From JBBAEA01 sp041656175 (lineage in GTDB: Bacteria > Myxococcota_A > Bradymonadia > UBA4248): DNA of 64,000 nucleotides. Shown one piece after another: positions 16,251-25,791 of this stretch. The stretch is from the NCBI GenBank assembly GCA_041656175.1, contig JBBAEA010000002.1:5364-69363 (forward strand). The letters run 5' to 3'. The position numbers and the translations under genes are program-made. How positions within the stretch are numbered: position 1 is the stretch's first letter; each line of letters opens with the position of its first letter. The notes beneath the pieces were generated by a model, which did not search any database, had not been told where the DNA came from, and saw only the letters and a program-made list of their open reading frames with translations.

Positions 16251-17609
16251 ATGCAAGTTATAGTCATCGGTGTTGGATATGTGGGTCTCAATACTGCAGC
16301 AGCCCTAGCTTACTTAGGACATGACGTTCTTGGTATTGATAACGATGCGAAGAAAGTCGCCATGTTACAAAATCGCCGACCACCCATTAGCGAAGAGGGC
16401 TTAGAGGAACTTTTGGCTCTCGACCTCAAACTCAAATTTAGCCAAGAACTCGCCGTTGGCCTTGATAATGCCGACGTCATCTTTATCGCGGTTGGCACGC
16501 CATCGCGCGAGGATGGAAGTGCTAATATTGACTACGTATACGACGCTGCCCGAGAACTAGGTCAAAAGCTCAAACCCAGTAAAGATCAGTGCATTGTGCT
16601 AAAATCCACCGTCCCCATCGGCGTCAATGAGCATGTCGAGTCGCTGATACGAAAAGCCGTTGTGGAACGTGGATATGACGATGCCCTGCTGCACTTTGCC
16701 TCTAGCCCCGAGTTTTTGCGCGAAGGCAGAGCATTGTCGGATACCTTTTACCCCGATCGCATCTTAATCGGCACCGATGATGATTATGCCTTCAATATTT
16801 TGGAAAAACTCTACAAACGGATTATTTCACGAGATTTCGCGCATCCGTCGTTTTTGGAAGCTCTCAAAGAACTGCCCAATAGCCAAATAATTCGCAGCGA
16901 TCGCGTGTCAGCTGAAATGATAAAATACGCCTCAAACGCGTTTTTAGCGCTAAAGATTAGTTTTATCAATGAAATTTCCGTTCTTTGTGAGGCGCTAGGC
17001 GCTGATGTGAACGATGTAAGTAAGGGTATGGGCCTAGATCGACGCATTGCTCCCTACTTCCTTAAAGCTGGTTTAGGCTGGGGTGGTTCTTGCTTCCCCA
17101 AAGACACGCTTGCCCTCATGAGTATGGCGGAGGATTACGGTATTGAGCTCCCATTGATCGAAGGAGCACGGCGAGTAAATGAAGAACAACTCACGCGTGT
17201 GGTGCGCAAGGTGCAGGCTGAATTAAAGACCTTAGCGGGTAAGAAAATTGCCGTTTTGGGTATCAGTTTTAAGCCTCTAACCGATGATGTACGAAACAGC
17301 CCTGCTGTAGATTTGGCCATGCAATTACGCGATTTGGGTGCAGACGTTTTTATGCACGATCCCGTTGGTGTGAGCAATGCGCGCGCCGTATACGGCGATA
17401 CGGGCTTACACTTTTGCGATAGCGTTCAAGAGCTCTGCACTGACTCCGTTTGCAGCATACTCGCCACCGACTGGAACGAATACCGCAGACTCGATTTTGC
17501 CGACTTAGCTAAGCGTACGAAGCAGCCCATTATGGTCGATGCGAGAAATTTTTTGGATCGCGACACCGTCGAAGAGAGCGGTTGGTACTACCTCGGGTTT
17601 GGGCGCTAA
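16251..17609 (+). CDS. ugd: UDP-glucose 6-dehydrogenase (or GDP-mannose dehydrogenase relative)
   Basis: Oxidises UDP-glucose to UDP-glucuronate with two NAD+, feeding envelope polysaccharides. Start at the ATG at 16251, preceded by AAGGAAGGG; an upstream TTG is unlikely. 452 residues. N-terminal Rossmann motif VIVIGVGYVGLNTAAALA; SSPEFLREGRALSDTFYPDRI; NAFLALKISFINEI; catalytic Cys in AGLGWGGSCFPKDTL; GISFKPLTDDVRNSPA near the C-terminus. All are family hallmarks. UDP-glucose specificity is the commonest but is inferred. No neighbouring glycosyltransferases. Confidence 0.9.
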   Translation: MQVIVIGVGYVGLNTAAALAYLGHDVLGIDNDAKKVAMLQNRRPPISEEGLEELLALDLKLKFSQELAVGLDNADVIFIAVGTPSREDGSANIDYVYDAARELGQKLKPSKDQCIVLKSTVPIGVNEHVESLIRKAVVERGYDDALLHFASSPEFLREGRALSDTFYPDRILIGTDDDYAFNILEKLYKRIISRDFAHPSFLEALKELPNSQIIRSDRVSAEMIKYASNAFLALKISFINEISVLCEALGADVNDVSKGMGLDRRIAPYFLKAGLGWGGSCFPKDTLALMSMAEDYGIELPLIEGARRVNEEQLTRVVRKVQAELKTLAGKKIAVLGISFKPLTDDVRNSPAVDLAMQLRDLGADVFMHDPVGVSNARAVYGDTGLHFCDSVQELCTDSVCSILATDWNEYRRLDFADLAKRTKQPIMVDARNFLDRDTVEESGWYYLGFGR

Positions 17610-17754
17610 GATTGCTTTGATTTATGGGGGCTAGCGCCCCACTCAGCATGCTGAACTGATTATTTTATTCGATGATGCCGATGAGCGAACTTTATCGTTG
17701 CCCAAGCACAGCGCTCTTTTGGCGCCGTGCTGAGGAAGAACCTTGCTGCTAGCA

Positions 17755-19118
17755 CTACAGATCCGTGATCCGTCCTAAAAATATCAGCGCCTTGGATTTG
17801 GTGTCGACAATGGCAAAGAGGAAGGGTCTATCGACAATAAATTTGATGATTTCGCGAGCTTTTTCAATATCGCTCTTAGCGGTTCGCGGTTTATTGAGCA
17901 CAACGGCGGTGGCCGCCGCCGCTTCGGCGCCAGCTTCATCAATTTCGACAAAGGCTTTATGAAAGATGTTACTGATGTAGAGCTCTTTTTTTCCAGTCAT
18001 GCCGCTAAAAATCGGCGGCAGCATCCGAGAATGCCAATAGTGCGCCAAGTGTCTCAAGCATTCCTTTGCCATCAACCTTCAATTCTTGGCGAAACTTTGG
18101 CAAAGCCAGTTTCACGAAGCGCATTTGCTTCCTATTGAGCATCATGCGGAAGTCTTCAGCCTTTAGCTCATCTTCGAGGTTTGCGAGTGCATAGCCCTCA
18201 TTCGGTAGAACAAGCAACATGGACAGTGGAGAATTCTTGTAGTAAAGGGTAAGTGCCTTGTAGTTCCTCCCAATAAAGACTTCCATGTTGTCGAGCCTGT
18301 GCATGGTCGGAACCTTTTTTTTGTTGCGCAGACCTTTGAAGCTCTCGTTGCGGGTCTCTGACTTCTTAAACGGTATCTCCCACGGTGCTTTGAGGTAGAT
18401 CGCGTTGACCAAAACCATGCGTGTGTATTCATCAATACTTCCGCTAGGCAAGAGACCTTGGATTTTGTTACTCGTCTTTTCGGCCACCCAACGATTGATC
18501 TTTTGGCGACTAGGCTCTGGGGCAGCTTCGAAATCAAGGGGTTCAATGGCGATGCGGTAGTTTGCTTTGAGTCCCTCCATGAATTCAGGCAAAAAGGAGT
18601 AGCGTTTGGCGGGATAAATCTTATTGGCAATGCGCAGCAGAACCCCCTTAGCGGGTGCATCAAAGATACTTTTTTCAATCTGGAGACTAAGCGCATCCCT
18701 GTTGGCGCTATCCCGCTCAAAACCCATGGTTGTTAAGCAGTTCTGCGCGTGTCTCTCCCCGAGCTCCCGTAATCGTCATGCCCATGGCACGCTCAAAGGA
18801 ATAGGGCGAGAAGACGACATTTTTCCCTGCGGGAAAAGTCTTAAGCGCTTGCCAAGCAAAGCGATTATTGGCATCAACCCACTCATCGATAGAGCCATCA
18901 AGCAAATGAGCTTCAGCCGAAGGCTCCTCAACAGCCTGCTGAGCTACGTCGTCTTTGTCTTTTTCCTCTACTTCTTCTTTTACTTCGTCTTTGGCTGCTC
19001 CCTGTGCAGAATCAATGGAATTATTGCCGGTTGCAGGCTGTTCTGCCTTGGGTTGGCAGGCAAAAAACCATAGAGAACACAAAAGGGATAAGCACAAAAT
19101 GAAATAGTATCGCTGCAT
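17755..19118 (-). pseudogene. Lipoprotein serpin, interrupted by two +1 frameshifts
   Basis: Three adjacent minus-strand reading frames join into one serpin (protease inhibitor). Part 1 (19118-18717): AGGAG-preceded ATG, signal MQRYYFILCLSLLCSLWFFAC (lipobox), an acidic linker, then VVFSPYSFERAMGM. Part 2 (18727-18005): MVLVNAIYLKAPWEIPFKKSET, the serpin breach signature. Part 3 (to 17755): VEIDEAGAEAAAATAVV, a canonical reactive-loop hinge of an inhibitory serpin. The parts join exactly if one T is removed from GGGTTTTGAG near 18720 and one T from GATTTTTAGC near 18007. Both shifts are extra T in T-runs. Either decay, sequencing error or slippage could produce this. Confidence 0.8.
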
Positions 19119-19262
19119 ATTCACTCCTAAAGCTAGCACACAAAACCGTCGATTAATGATCGCCTATTGATTGCGTTGTAGTCCAGTAGTAACGCCTTAG
19201 CCAAATTGTCGATTGGGATGGCGCATTTAGCGACGTGTTTTGCACTTATGGCTTCCAGCTTT

Positions 19263-19406
19263 GGGGGTAGCGCGGGATCGCTGAGCAAAAGACGCTACAA
19301 GCGCACAAAATGCGATGGATGCGCGATTAGCAAATACATCGCATTTTGTATTGCGCTTGTTGTCGAATTTTGCGAAGAAGCCCGCGCGTAGGGGGCTGCG
19401 CCCCCA
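19263..19406 (-). repeat. Hairpin element, copy d (family 1, reverse orientation)
   Basis: Starts GGGGGTAGCGCGGGATCGC and ends GAAGCCCGCGCGTAGGGGGC. The core pairs AAAATGCGATG with CATCGCATTTT (shared with copy a and j) inside a stem that includes AAGCGC-type bases. It lies in the 19119-19540 gap between the serpin and the ABC transporter operon, whose right flank is strongly G-rich. Confidence 0.85.
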
Positions 19407-19540
19407 CAAAAAAATGAAAATGATGCCACCGCTAATTTCTATTGTAGCAAAACCTTGTACAAGGGCTAAGGATTTCATACAATCGTGGTGTTTTTCGGAT
19501 GCCGTGGAGGCGTTCTGCTATACAATATAATGAGGTCAAG

Positions 19541-20665
19541 ATGGCTGGACTTTCGCTTAAAAAGATCGTGAAGCGCTATGGGAATCAGGAACCTACGCTG
19601 CGGGGGATTGATTTAGAGATTCGTGATGGGGAGTTTTTGGTGCTGGTAGGGCCGAGTGGTTGTGGCAAGTCGACGCTGCTGCGTACGATTGCGGGGCTGG
19701 AGTCGATTACGGATGGGGAGCTGCGGATTGGGGAGCGCGTGGTCAATCAGGTTGCGCCTAAGGATCGCGATATTGCGATGGTGTTTCAGAGCTATGCGCT
19801 GTATCCGCATATGACAATTCGGCGCAATATGAGTTTTGGCTTGGAGGTGCGGCGCGAACCGAAGGAAAAGATTGAGGCGCTTGTGAATGATGCCGCGCAG
19901 ATGCTGGGCTTGGTGGAGCATTTGGACAAGTTGCCCAAGATGCTTTCGGGGGGGCAGCGACAGCGAGTGGCGATGGGACGGGCGATTGTGCGCCGGCCAA
20001 AAGCGTTTCTTTTTGATGAGCCCTTGAGCAATCTTGATGCGGCGCTGCGAACGCAAATGCGCGTTGAAATTAGGCGCTTGCATCGCAAGCTTAAAACGAC
20101 AATTATTTACGTAACGCATGATCAAATCGAGGCGATGACGCTGGCGGATCGTATCGCGGTTTTGGAGGGGGGGCATTTGCAGCAGGTGGGAACGCCGCTT
20201 GAGCTATTTTTAACGCCAAATAATAAGTTCGTTGCGGGTTTCATTGGAAGCCCGGCGATGAATTTTGTGCCAGCGACGGTTTTTGTTAAAGAGCAACGCG
20301 CCTTTGTTCGTATCAATGCGAAGTCTTCTATTGAACTCGGGGAATCTGTAGCGAGCAAGGTCGAGGATGATCAAGATGTTATTTTGGGCATTCGCCCGCA
20401 AGATGTGGTGTTGGGCAACGAAACGCACCCTGTAAATTTGTATGTCAAGGTCGATGTTGTTGAAACTCTAGGTTGGGAGAGCCATGTGCACTTTAGGCTA
20501 GGGGATGCGCCGTTTTTGGCGGTGCTGGAGGCGCAGTCGGCCGCAGCGTTTAAGGTCGATGAGGAGATTGGTCTGCACGTCCCGACTTCGGCGGTTCACT
20601 TGTTTAACACCGAAACCCACGTCGCGATTGCTCATGGAGACGTGGCTGAGCCAGAGGATGCGTAA
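19541..20665 (+). CDS. malK: Carbohydrate ABC importer ATP-binding subunit (MalK/UgpC type)
   Basis: 374 residues, the usual MalK length. The start is the ATG at 19541, preceded by GAGGTC. Walker A GPSGCGKSTLLR; Q-loop MVFQSYALYPHMT; ABC signature LSGGQRQRVAMGRAIVRRPK; Walker B FLFDEPLSNLD; H-loop TIIYVTHDQ. Residues after about 235 form the OB-fold/regulatory domain of the MalK/UgpC class. It energises the permease encoded downstream. The name reflects its class; the precise sugar is not proven. G-rich on the coding strand (26 G versus 9 C in 19621-19680). Confidence 0.9.
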   Translation: MAGLSLKKIVKRYGNQEPTLRGIDLEIRDGEFLVLVGPSGCGKSTLLRTIAGLESITDGELRIGERVVNQVAPKDRDIAMVFQSYALYPHMTIRRNMSFGLEVRREPKEKIEALVNDAAQMLGLVEHLDKLPKMLSGGQRQRVAMGRAIVRRPKAFLFDEPLSNLDAALRTQMRVEIRRLHRKLKTTIIYVTHDQIEAMTLADRIAVLEGGHLQQVGTPLELFLTPNNKFVAGFIGSPAMNFVPATVFVKEQRAFVRINAKSSIELGESVASKVEDDQDVILGIRPQDVVLGNETHPVNLYVKVDVVETLGWESHVHFRLGDAPFLAVLEAQSAAAFKVDEEIGLHVPTSAVHLFNTETHVAIAHGDVAEPEDA

Positions 20666-20715
20666 AGCGTCTTATTCGTTGGATGCTCATGTAACTTTTA
20701 CACCAAGGAGTGATA

Positions 20716-23289
20716 ATGACGAGTAAACGATACGCATTATTTGAATTTGCCCCATCGTTTCGCGTGGGTACTTCGATATTTTTGATATGGCTGTTTAGCC
20801 TTTGTTTTGGATTTTTTGGCTGCGACGCAGCTACGCCAGAGCCAGGCGAGGAACAGGGCGAGGATTTGCAGCGCGTGAGTGCGAAGGGGGCGGCCGATGT
20901 GACACTTTGGCACGCCTACCGCGGCGACGAACAGCTTGCGCTTGATGGCGCTGTTGAAGAGTTCCGAAAACTGCACCCCACATGGAAAATCGACGTTTTA
21001 CCAGTCGCTGATGAGTCCTATGCCAATAAGCTCTTTACGGCGATTCCGCGGGGAAGCGGGCCCGACGTGTTTATTGCCGCCCATGACAATATTGGCTCCT
21101 GGGCCAACAACCAAATCATTGCCGATGTCGACGCGTATTTTGGCGCCGATGAACGCAAACTCTTCCACCCCCTAACGGTAGATGCGCTGCTCTATCAGCG
21201 AGAGTTGACGACGGCTGAGCGCGAACAACGAGGGCAAAAACTCGATGAAGAGCGCATTTATGCCATGCCTTTGGCCTATAAGAGCCCTGTACTATTTTAC
21301 AATAAAGATCTTGTTTCTACGCCACCAAGCGATACGAACGAGCTTTACGCGATCATGCAAAAGCTCACCGATACGGTGTCGCAGCGCTACGGCTTTGTGT
21401 ATGAGAACACGAATCTCTTCTTTCACGCGGCGTGGTTAAACGGTTTTGGTGGCACCTTATTTAATGAGGCGGGCAATGTCGAGATTGCCACCGAAAACAA
21501 CGCGGCGAGCTTTGAGTTCGCGGCTAAACTCAACGCGTACATGCCCGCTGGCGTGGATGGTGCGCGAATAGGTAAGCTCTTTAATGATGGCACGGCTGCG
21601 ATGGTTATTAGTGGTCCGTGGTTTATGGCGGAACTGCGAGAAGATCTCAACTACGGTGTAGCGACGATGCCGCTCATCAACGAGTCTGGAAACTTTGCTG
21701 CACCCTTTGTAACGGCTGAGGGAATATTTTTATCAAAATACGCCAAAGACAAAAAATCGACGGAGCAAATTCAAAAATCTGTCGAGCTCATGCAATTTAT
21801 CGCGAAAGATTCTGCGTATCGCCGACTAATCGACGGCAAGCAGATGGTTGCCTACCTCGACGCCTACGAGCAACTCAAAGGCGATAACGACGAAAAGGCC
21901 GCTTTCATGAAAAGCGTGGCACCGACGTTTTTGGCACAGCTTGAGCATGCCTACCCCACAAGTTCTCGCCCTGAGATGGGTTCGTTGTGGGCTAGCATGC
22001 GCCAGGCGCTGCAAAAATCTTTGTTCGGCGGACCCTCGGGCGAAACGCCATATTGGTTGTTTTTGCTCATTTCGGTCTTTGTAGCCGCTCTACTTCTTTT
22101 GTCTAAGGCGACAAACCCGAGTCTAAACACCAAGCGAAGTCAACAATTATACGTTGCGGGTTCTATCCTATCGTTTGTGGCGCTCATTCCCATTATTTGG
22201 CGCATCGCGTCTATTCAAGGAGTGAACCGCCAGGTCGAACCGATGAAGGCGTTGATGGAAGCGCAAAATCGTTTCTTGCAACTCAAAGCGCCAGCGATGG
22301 AGGCGGCAAACCCTGGTCCCTTCCTGGCCGTCGTTTGCGGAATTTTGCTCATCATCATGATCCTCAGCATCAAAGCGTATAAGCGCCACAAGGCCAAAAA
22401 CATCGAATACACGGATAACAAAGTGGCGGCTGCTTTCGTGGCACCAGCCATCATCGGCATGATCGTTTTGGTTATTACGCCCTTTACCGTGGGTGCTGCG
22501 CTATCCTTTTTTAGCTACCAAAACGGCGAGTTTATTTTCGTGGGTGCCCAAAACTTCGTGCGGCTATTTTCGACGCAACAGGCATCATTTACAGATTCGC
22601 TCTCGTTTTACTTCACGCTTGTGGTTACCGTTTTGTGGACGGTGGTGAACGTTTCATTGCACGTTTGCTTCGGTATTATATTGGCACTGCTACTACGCGA
22701 TCCTTGGCTGAAACTCAAAGGGATGTACCGTGTATTATTCATCATTCCGTGGGCAATGCCGAACTATATTACGGCGCTTATTTGGCGCGGCATGTTTGAT
22801 ACGTCGTTTGGCGCTATCAACGGAATTTTAGTTTCGCTTGGCCTAAACCGCGTCGAGTGGTTTAACGAGTTTTTAACCTCGTTTTCTGCCAACCTTATTA
22901 CCAACACTTGGCTGGGCTTCCCCTTCATGATGGTGGTAACGTTGGGCGCGCTACAAGCGATCCCCCGAGATCTCGAAGATGCCGCCTCCGTCGACGGTGC
23001 AAACGCCATACAGCGCTTCCGAAACGTCACCTTCCCGCTGCTCAAACCAGCGCTTATGCCCGCGGTTATTTTGGGCTCGGTTTGGACCTTCAACGCCTTT
23101 AACATCATTTACTTAGTGAGCATGGGAAACCCCGATGGCTCAACCGAAATATTGGTTTCCGAGGCGTATAAGTGGGCCTTTGAGCGCCAGTTCCAATACG
23201 GTTACGCTGCCGCCTACGCCATGGTCGTATTCTTTATCCTAGTCGTATACTCTAAGTTGACGCAACTCGTTTTGGAGGACAAACAATGA
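20716..23289 (+). CDS. Sugar-binding protein fused to MalF-type permease (MalE-MalF fusion)
   Basis: 857 residues in one frame. The N-terminus has a signal with a lipobox-like Cys (FFGCDAA). Residues about 55-430 are a family-1 solute-binding protein (VTLWHAYRGDEQLA, FRKLHPTWKIDVLP, IPRGSGPDVFIAAHDNIGSW, MAMPLAYKSPVLFYNKDL-type hinge). From about 438 come hydrophobic segments (WLFLLISVFVAALLLLS, AGSILSFVALIPIIWRI, AVVCGILLIIMILSI) and then a MalF-type permease with the EAA loop IPRDLEDAASVDGANAIQRF at about 748. The stop overlaps the next start. The start at 20716 follows AAGGAG; the GTG at 20710 overlaps that site. Binding domain and permease are normally separate genes. Confidence 0.85.
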   Translation: MTSKRYALFEFAPSFRVGTSIFLIWLFSLCFGFFGCDAATPEPGEEQGEDLQRVSAKGAADVTLWHAYRGDEQLALDGAVEEFRKLHPTWKIDVLPVADESYANKLFTAIPRGSGPDVFIAAHDNIGSWANNQIIADVDAYFGADERKLFHPLTVDALLYQRELTTAEREQRGQKLDEERIYAMPLAYKSPVLFYNKDLVSTPPSDTNELYAIMQKLTDTVSQRYGFVYENTNLFFHAAWLNGFGGTLFNEAGNVEIATENNAASFEFAAKLNAYMPAGVDGARIGKLFNDGTAAMVISGPWFMAELREDLNYGVATMPLINESGNFAAPFVTAEGIFLSKYAKDKKSTEQIQKSVELMQFIAKDSAYRRLIDGKQMVAYLDAYEQLKGDNDEKAAFMKSVAPTFLAQLEHAYPTSSRPEMGSLWASMRQALQKSLFGGPSGETPYWLFLLISVFVAALLLLSKATNPSLNTKRSQQLYVAGSILSFVALIPIIWRIASIQGVNRQVEPMKALMEAQNRFLQLKAPAMEAANPGPFLAVVCGILLIIMILSIKAYKRHKAKNIEYTDNKVAAAFVAPAIIGMIVLVITPFTVGAALSFFSYQNGEFIFVGAQNFVRLFSTQQASFTDSLSFYFTLVVTVLWTVVNVSLHVCFGIILALLLRDPWLKLKGMYRVLFIIPWAMPNYITALIWRGMFDTSFGAINGILVSLGLNRVEWFNEFLTSFSANLITNTWLGFPFMMVVTLGALQAIPRDLEDAASVDGANAIQRFRNVTFPLLKPALMPAVILGSVWTFNAFNIIYLVSMGNPDGSTEILVSEAYKWAFERQFQYGYAAAYAMVVFFILVVYSKLTQLVLEDKQ

Positions 23290-24188
23290 GTAAAGCCAGC
23301 AAAAAACAATGGGTAGACCGCCCAGTGAGCATCAGTCGTGGGCGCGCCATGCTCAAAGGTGGCTTAACACACTTGGCGCTCAGCATTGCCGCCTTCATCG
23401 TCATTTACCCCGTACTCTGGGTCGTCAAAATGGCGCTCACCCCAAACCGCGAGGCAGGGCTCGATCCCAACCCCTTTATCGACCCTAGCAAAGCATCACT
23501 AGAAAACTTCGAGTACGTCCTTTTCCGAACGGATGTCGCTGGAAACTCACTTTTCGCGCACCAACTTTTTAATTCTATTGTCATCGCCGCATTAACTACC
23601 ATTATCGGCGTTGTCTTAGCCTGCACCGCCGCATACGGCTTTAGTCGCCTCAAATTCATTGGCCGCGAAGTTGGCCTCCAAGGCTTCCTCGTCACGCAAA
23701 TGTTCCCAGGCGTAGTCATGGCCATCCCTCTCTACATCCTACTGGGCAAACTCGGCCTGCTCAACTCCATCGTCGGCCTTGTACTCGTCTACTCCGTTTC
23801 GGCGCTCCCTTTCTGCGTCTGGAACCTTAAGGGCTATTTCGACACCATACCCAAAGAACTCGAAGAAGCCGCCATTGTCGACGGCGCCTCGCGACTCAAA
23901 ATCTTTACCACCATCGTCTTGCCCCTCGCGCGCCCCGCTATCGCCATCACCGCCCTATTCTCCTTCATGACCGCGTGGAACGAATTTATCCTCGCCGCAA
24001 CCCTCATGAACAAAGAACTCGCCTACACCCTGCCCGTCGCCCTCAAACAATTCGTCGGCGCCCAGTCCGCCGACTACGGCTACTTCGCCGCGGGTGCCAT
24101 ACTCGTATCCATCCCCATCATGGCGCTGTTCTTTGCCTTGCAAAAAAACTTGGTCGGTGGCCTTACTGCCGGCGGCGTCAAAGGTTAA
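23286..24188 (+). CDS. malG: Maltose-type ABC importer permease (MalG)
   Basis: 300 residues. The ATG overlaps the preceding stop by 4 bases (ATGA). It begins MSKASKKQWVDRPVSISRGR and has six predicted TM segments (LALSIAAFIVIYPVLWVVKMA first). The EAA loop KELEEAAIVDGASRLKIFTTIVLPLARPA is MalG-like and contacts MalK. The C-terminus ends NLVGGLTAGGVKG, the exact type seen in MalG. Completes a MalK-(MalEF)-MalG operon. Coding strand C-rich (27 C versus 11 G in 23881-23940), in contrast to malK at the other end of the operon. Confidence 0.93.
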   Translation: MSKASKKQWVDRPVSISRGRAMLKGGLTHLALSIAAFIVIYPVLWVVKMALTPNREAGLDPNPFIDPSKASLENFEYVLFRTDVAGNSLFAHQLFNSIVIAALTTIIGVVLACTAAYGFSRLKFIGREVGLQGFLVTQMFPGVVMAIPLYILLGKLGLLNSIVGLVLVYSVSALPFCVWNLKGYFDTIPKELEEAAIVDGASRLKIFTTIVLPLARPAIAITALFSFMTAWNEFILAATLMNKELAYTLPVALKQFVGAQSADYGYFAAGAILVSIPIMALFFALQKNLVGGLTAGGVKG

Positions 24189-24213
24189 GCCGCGTATTTT
24201 TTTGATTTCCTTG

Positions 24214-24364
24214 TGGGGGGCTAAAGCCCCCCTACGCGCGGGCTTCTTCGCAAAATTCGACAATTCGCGCATCATTTTGTGCAACGTTTCGACTATTCGT
24301 CGAACCATTGCACAAAATGCGCTCATTGCGCCTTTTGCTCAGCGATCCCGCGCTACCCCCCCCC
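24214..24364 (+). repeat. Hairpin element, copy e (family 1, forward orientation)
   Basis: Starts GGGGGGCTAAAGCCCCCCTACGC with GCGGGCTTCTTCG and ends GATCCCGCGCTACCCCCC. The core pairs ATTTTGTGCAACG with CATTGCACAAAAT, unlike the core of copy a. It lies 26 bp after malG. Confidence 0.85.
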
Positions 24365-24402
24365 AGCTTTAACGCAAAACACCATGCTCCCCCATGCAAA
24401 GC

Positions 24403-24421
24403 GTGAGACCTTTGCACGGCC
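24403..24421 (+). repeat. Fragment of the family 2 MITE terminus
   Basis: GAGACCTTTGCACGG, identical to the left end of the MITEs at 13666 and 51396, but followed directly by the CACGAAA-rich block with no MITE interior. A remnant or solo end. Confidence 0.55.
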
Positions 24422-24836
24422 TTTCGTGTTTTTCGTGGTAAAAATGCTGTTCGTGGCATTCGTGGTTCATAATTTAAAGACACGAAAGGCACGGAAGACC
24501 ATAACAAATCAAGCTGGTTCTGAAAGAATAAAAAATCTTCTCGTGTGTTTTCGAGTTTTTCGTGGTTCATAATTTAAAGACACGAAAGGCACGAAAGACC
24601 ATAACAAATCAAGCTGGTTCTGTAAGAATAAAAAACTTTTCGTGTGTTTTCGTGTTTTTCGTGGTTCAAAATTTAAAGACACGAAAGGCACGAAAGACCA
24701 TAACAAATCAAGCTGGTTCTGTAAGAATAAAAAACTTTTCGTGTGTTTTCGTGTTTTTCGTGGCAAAAAAATCTTTTCGTGTGTTTTCGTGTTTTTCGTG
24801 GTAAAAAAGCTTTCGTGGTAAAAAATCTGTTCGCGC
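24417..24836 (+). repeat. CACGAAA-rich tandem repeat block 1
   Basis: Three to four copies of a roughly 100-bp unit containing TTTAAAGACACGAAAGGCAC, CAAATCAAGCTGGTTCTG and TTCGTGTGTTTTCGTG, at about 24473, 24573 and 24673. The same unit, inverted, occurs at 37154-37552 and 63716-64000. Apparent ORFs on both strands here (for example PRKTRKHTKSF) are readings of the repeat. Fills much of the malG to 24972 gap. Confidence 0.85.
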
Positions 24837-24971
24837 TTATAAACATAAGGTTATGATGGAAAAAATACGAAGCCTTGCTTCTACCTTCAAAATTTGTCAC
24901 CACGCCCCTGCTCTCATAAACTTTGCATCAACGGCGCTTATGGGTGTTAGCGCGTTTCAGGGAGGATGGAA

Positions 24972-25463
24972 ATGCAAGGTCTTCGGGTTGTATTTGTTGC
25001 CATTGATAGCATTATCTCGATGGATGAAAAGTTTGGGAAGTGGCGCATAAATAAAGAGTTAATACAATCTTTGCGCTACCAATCACGTTTTGGTTACGCT
25101 GTCGTTGCGCTTTTTTCGCCGCGTATGCATGGATTGTTACTCGAGGATGCAGCGGAGTGCGAGGAAGCGCTAAACTATTTGCAGCTTGTACTTAAATCGG
25201 CACGCTGCCCCGCGTTTACAGAGAATATTGTTCTTGATGAAGAACATAGCCCTGAGAATTTGCGCTCGTTCATGGCCTTACACCGCGTAAACACCGAAGG
25301 TTCAATGCTTTTTGGCGCTCCCGAATACGAAGCACTCGCCAAAGCCCTAGACCTTGCCTATGGAACAGCCAAAGATACGCCAAAGAAAGCGCTTAGCCGC
25401 CCCTCCTTTAGGCAAGCGCTTGTACAGCGGTTGCAAACTGCCCTACATGCGATATGCTTATAA
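24972..25463 (+). CDS. Conserved-looking protein of unknown function
   Basis: 163 residues from the ATG at 24972, six bases after GGAGG (an ATG two codons earlier is less well spaced). Starts MQGLRVVFVAIDSIISMDEK and has a hydrophobic strand AVVALFSPRMHGL and a helix-rich C-terminus ending RLQTALHAICL. The beginning looks a little like the start of a HAD-type phosphatase, but the catalytic DxD is absent, so I leave it unassigned. Flanked by repeats on both sides. Confidence 0.55.
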   Translation: MQGLRVVFVAIDSIISMDEKFGKWRINKELIQSLRYQSRFGYAVVALFSPRMHGLLLEDAAECEEALNYLQLVLKSARCPAFTENIVLDEEHSPENLRSFMALHRVNTEGSMLFGAPEYEALAKALDLAYGTAKDTPKKALSRPSFRQALVQRLQTALHAICL

Positions 25464-25526
25464 CTAGCGTCCTGAGTGACAAATCGGTGACGTTGTACAA
25501 AAAATACCTAGTCTAAGAATCTAGCT

Positions 25527-25731
25527 TTAGCTTGCTCTGAACAATGTGAAAATTGCACAATTGTAGGGGCTGGTTTCAAAGCTGCCCTTGTTTAAAACAA
25601 CGAAAGTCAGGCTTGTTTTCAAAATAAAAGTCAATAAAATCAATGCCCTACACACAAAAACGGGTTCCAAGGGCGCTAGCCTTTGGACGGGGTTTGGGGC
25701 GGTAGCCCCAATAATCAGAGTTTCCTTAGGG
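25527..25731 (+). mobile_element. Family 3 element (CTTAAGG...CTCTGA ends), copy 1
   Basis: About 200 bp. The right end is ATCAGAGTTTCCTTAGG, and the left a degenerate CTTGCTCTGA. Internally there is a hairpin GGGGCTGGTTTCAAAGCTGCCC near the left and GGGCGCTAGCC...GGGGCGGTAGCCCC near the right. It shares both parts with the copy at 35259. Noncoding; a short apparent ORF at 25527-25748 on the minus strand is not credible. Confidence 0.65.
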
Positions 25732-25791
25732 GAGCTAGCGTTGTACAATGATGAAAGAGTAAAGCCAAGAAAGAGTCATTAAGTTATTAGC

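Noticed and set aside
24417..24903. ORFs such as PRKTRKHTKSF... in the CACGAAA block
   Set aside because: These are readings of a tandem DNA repeat that is also present, inverted, in two other places; no start signals.
24972..25463. HAD phosphatase
   Set aside because: The expected DxD and later Asp motifs are not present; only a weak resemblance at the first strand.
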